A stretch of DNA of 64,000 nt from Siphonodentalium dalli (taxonomy: Eukaryota > Mollusca > Scaphopoda > Gadilida > Siphonodentaliidae): contig CP136069.1 of NCBI GenBank assembly GCA_032622095.1, forward strand, positions 168,880,394-168,944,393, written 5' to 3'. Numbering within the stretch: the stretch's first letter is position 1; every line of letters starts with the position of its first letter. Under the pieces are notes generated by a model. The model was not told the origin of the DNA and made no database searches. It saw only the letters and a program-made list of their open reading frames with translations. The position numbers and the translations under genes are program-made. Positions 63,826 through 64,000 of this stretch are shown piece by piece.

Positions 63826-64000
63826 TTTAACCTTTAATATTCTAAATACTCATTGATGAGTAGTTATCCCTTAGGAAATATTCAGATAATAAGTTCAACA
63901 AACAACCATAGGTCGTTTGTGGAACTTATTATCTGAACATTTCTCTCCAATGATAGTAATCCTGCTGCACTTCTACTATCTTTTCATCTGTCTGTCTGTC
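63826..64000. mobile_element. MITE family D copy running to the window edge (intron 25)
   Basis: CTAAATACTCATTGATGAGT then the palindrome GATAATAAGTTCAACAAAC ... GTGGAACTTATTATCTGAAC, followed by TCTGTCTGTCTGTC at the edge. Confidence 0.7.

Overview
The window is eukaryotic: short exons bounded by GT-AG introns, AT-rich non-coding DNA and very many miniature transposons. The dominant gene aligns to animal Aquarius. The CCGT-microsatellite and fold-back repeat families resemble those of molluscs, so a marine bivalve is my best guess (inference, not proven).

Layout. 1-6.35 kb holds a pair of ~2.04 kb direct repeats (1150-3190 and 4308-6349) around a 1.1 kb spacer. 6.35-11.6 kb is the upstream flank: a 33-base G run, a fold-back element, one unrecognised minus-strand ORF (8455-8814), CRE and E-box sequences, and a TTAA-flanked MITE. 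From 11636 to the right edge runs one plus-strand gene, AQR (Aquarius / intron-binding protein 160), the SF1 RNA helicase of the spliceosomal intron-binding complex. I could place 25 consecutive coding exons (2787 nt, 929 codons) with compatible phases throughout. They cover the ARM-repeat N-terminus to just past helicase motif I (GPPGTGKT, 62872-62895). The gene leaves the window in intron 25.

Most striking feature. The 3' part of coding exon 11, together with its 5' splice site and the first intron bases, is amplified into exactly 81 tandem copies of a 69-bp unit (37826-43414). Each copy carries an AQR-derived peptide and a phase-0 splice donor. Because 69 = 3 x 23, the array is one open frame, and splicing from any copy to exon 12 (46742) keeps the AQR frame. 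The only differences I found between units fall at two nucleotide positions, and all are synonymous. A splicing-factor gene thus carries an array of 81 consecutive splice donors. A smaller, decayed copy of an exon end plus donor lies in intron 15 (51195-51238).

The introns are otherwise mostly mobile-element debris. They contain TTAA-flanked MITEs with paired internal hairpins (three copies of family A including the upstream one, seven of family B), hAT-type non-autonomous elements with 8-bp target duplications (33550, 44975, 51913, 55473), TA-flanked MITEs rich in CCGCGGT (one nested inside a TTAA element whose uninterrupted relative lies at 10 kb), two copies of a 1.25 kb TIR transposon with small ORFs, a dimeric ~318-bp tandem array (56-58 kb) and several CCGT-microsatellite families. 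No rRNA, tRNA, CRISPR or complete autonomous transposase gene was recognised.
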